Shown here: in pieces, positions 5,448 through 5,894 of the stretch
Position numbering within the stretch: position 1 is the stretch's first letter
How the letters are laid out: the number at the start of each line of letters is the position of its first letter
Origin: an uncultured Paracoccus sp.
Lineage (GTDB): Bacteria; Pseudomonadota; Alphaproteobacteria; Rhodobacterales; Rhodobacteraceae
Reading direction: 5' to 3'
Assembly (NCBI GenBank): GCA_937859005.1
Contig: CALLYR010000426.1
Span: forward strand, 1-5,894
Length of the DNA: 5,894 nt
Notes under the pieces: model-generated
Told to the model about the DNA's origin: nothing
Seen by the model: the letters and a program-made list of their open reading frames with translations, nothing else
The model's database searches: none
Made by a program: the position numbers and the translations under genes

Positions 5448-5656
5448 CAGTCGATCAAGGTCAGCGCACCTTCCTCGGGGGCCGCGTCAGGGTCCGACTT
5501 GTCGCTTTCGATTTCATGCTGCGGATCGTCGGGGCTCGCCCGGCGCCAGAGTCCCTTGCAGTCGGAGTCCCGTTCGTGAACCTTGATGATCCGGCCGCTG
5601 GCCTGCCCTGCTTCCGATTTCCAGCTGACATGATCTCCTTCGGAGAACTTCGCCAT
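5447..5656 (-). CDS. DUF2945 (HVA1-type Tudor-like) protein (69 aa)
   Basis: This is a small soluble protein matching the DUF2945/'hypervirulence-associated Tudor-like' family: KFSEGDHVSWKSEAG (3-17), SGRIIKVHERD (20-30), RRAS (38-41), PQHEIESDKSD (45-55) and a GALTLID end. The fold is expected to be a small beta-barrel; the molecular role is unknown. An in-frame ATG three codons upstream (5665-5663) would directly abut the GGAAAGG sequence, whereas the ATG at 5656-5654 lies nine bases from it and begins MAKF as in relatives, so I chose the latter. The TGA stop shares one base with the DUF488 start, which makes a two-gene operon. Its promoter should lie in the ~134-bp gap before prfC, where I see no confident -35/-10 pair. 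Confidence 0.88.
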   Translation of the reverse strand: MAKFSEGDHVSWKSEAGQASGRIIKVHERDSDCKGLWRRASPDDPQHEIESDKSDPDAAPEEGALTLID

Positions 5657-5665
5657 GATGCGCAT

Positions 5666-5672
5666 CCTTTCC
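5666..5672 (-). promoter_or_regulatory. Shine-Dalgarno that decides the DUF2945 start
   Basis: GGAAAGG on the minus strand ends immediately before an ATG at 5665 and nine bases before a second in-frame ATG at 5656. Zero spacing is incompatible with normal initiation, so the second ATG is the better start. Confidence 0.6.
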
Positions 5673-5755
5673 GGTCATTGAACGCCCCTTGCGGAATGCG
5701 GATGGGGCGGCGGACGTTCCCGTCGCGCGCAGGGATCGGCGTGGCCCGATGGCGT

Positions 5756-5783
5756 TTGCCTTGCCCGCCCGCCCGCGCTAAAC
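5756..5783 (+). promoter_or_regulatory. possible prfC promoter giving a leaderless or near-leaderless mRNA
   Basis: TTGCCT (5756-5761) matches four of six -35 positions. The only A/T-rich patch, GCTAAAC (5777-5783), follows at -10-like spacing (15-16 bp) but is a poor match to TATAAT. If used, transcription would start about 5789-5791, at or beside the prfC ATG, which would fit the lack of a Shine-Dalgarno there. The evidence is weak. Confidence 0.25.
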
Positions 5784-5790
5784 GCCGCCC

Positions 5791-5894
5791 ATGCTGGACA
5801 ACCGCCCCCCCCTGCCGCCTGAAATCGCCCGCCGCCGGACCTTCGCCATCATCGCGCATCCGGACGCCGGCAAGACCACGCTGACCGAAAAGTT
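5791..5894 (+). CDS. prfC: peptide chain release factor 3, N-terminal part (partial)
   Basis: RF3 is the ribosome-associated GTPase that recycles RF1 and RF2 after termination. Only the first 34 codons are in the window; the gene runs off the right end. After a short Pro-rich start (NRPPLPPEIARR) comes RRRTFAIIAHPDAGKTTLTEK, which matches RF3 closely. The P-loop AHPDAGKT is at residues 22-29 and includes Lys28; RF3 has this HPDAGKTT form, whereas EF-G and LepA have HIDAGKTT or HIDHGKST. An in-frame TAA at 5779-5781 makes ATG 5791 the only reasonable start. No Shine-Dalgarno-like sequence is present in the preceding bases (GCTAAACGCCGCCC), which is unusual for this window. It is divergent from the DUF2945-DUF488 pair. 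Confidence 0.95.
   Translation, partial: MLDNRPPLPPEIARRRTFAIIAHPDAGKTTLTEK

Noticed and set aside
5762..5774. Tandem GCCC units (three copies) before prfC
   Set aside because: It is too short to be a meaningful repeat in a G+C-rich intergenic region, although it may affect the spacing of the putative promoter.
5666..5790. Alternative sigma-factor promoters (RpoH- or EcfG-like) upstream of the DUF2945 gene, from CCCCAT and GGAAC words on the minus strand
   Set aside because: The partner elements are missing or at the wrong spacing (for example about 32 bp from GGAAC to GTT), so neither consensus is satisfied.

Overview
The window is a GC-rich (roughly two-thirds G+C), gene-dense chromosomal segment. 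Protein style and codon use suggest an alphaproteobacterium of the Rhodobacteraceae, probably Paracoccus or a close relative. Pointers to this are the short (250 aa) NAD kinase, the SHMT sequence, an FNR/FnrP-type TTGAT-N4-ATCAA box and several small Rhodobacterales-type membrane proteins. This placement is inference from sequence style; no search was run. Nothing points to a mobile element, CRISPR array, prophage or RNA gene.

Layout, left to right. The 3' tail of an unidentified + strand gene ends at 41. It converges on a 64-aa two-helix membrane protein (- strand, 52-246). A 361-bp stretch without a convincing gene follows. Next come a cytochrome b561-type membrane protein (+, 608-1126) and, after a near-perfect FNR box, a 70-aa two-helix membrane protein (+, 1203-1415). 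That gene converges on a YbfF/ABHD11-like alpha/beta-hydrolase (-, 1423-2196). The hydrolase diverges from a 128-aa protein with a C-terminal membrane anchor (+, 2274-2660). A strong 11-bp stem-loop separates that protein from glyA (serine hydroxymethyltransferase, -, 2698-3981). glyA diverges from nadK (NAD kinase, +, 4114-4866) across a 132-bp region that contains a dyad. Two hairpins lie between nadK and a - strand pair: a DUF2945 protein (5447-5656) translationally coupled through TGATG to a DUF488 protein (4896-5447). The window ends in the first 34 codons of prfC (release factor RF3, + strand, from 5791).

How the genes relate: glyA supplies one-carbon units and glycine, and nadK makes the NADP(H) on which folate metabolism depends, so their shared divergent control region is a plausible but unproven regulatory link. 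The cytochrome b561 gene and the FNR-box gene suggest redox- or oxygen-related membrane functions on the left side. The DUF2945-DUF488 pair is a compact two-gene operon of unknown function. Most of the window is ordinary core genome. The best leads are the FNR box before a tiny membrane protein, the glyA/nadK dyad, the coupled DUF pair and an apparently Shine-Dalgarno-less, possibly leaderless prfC.
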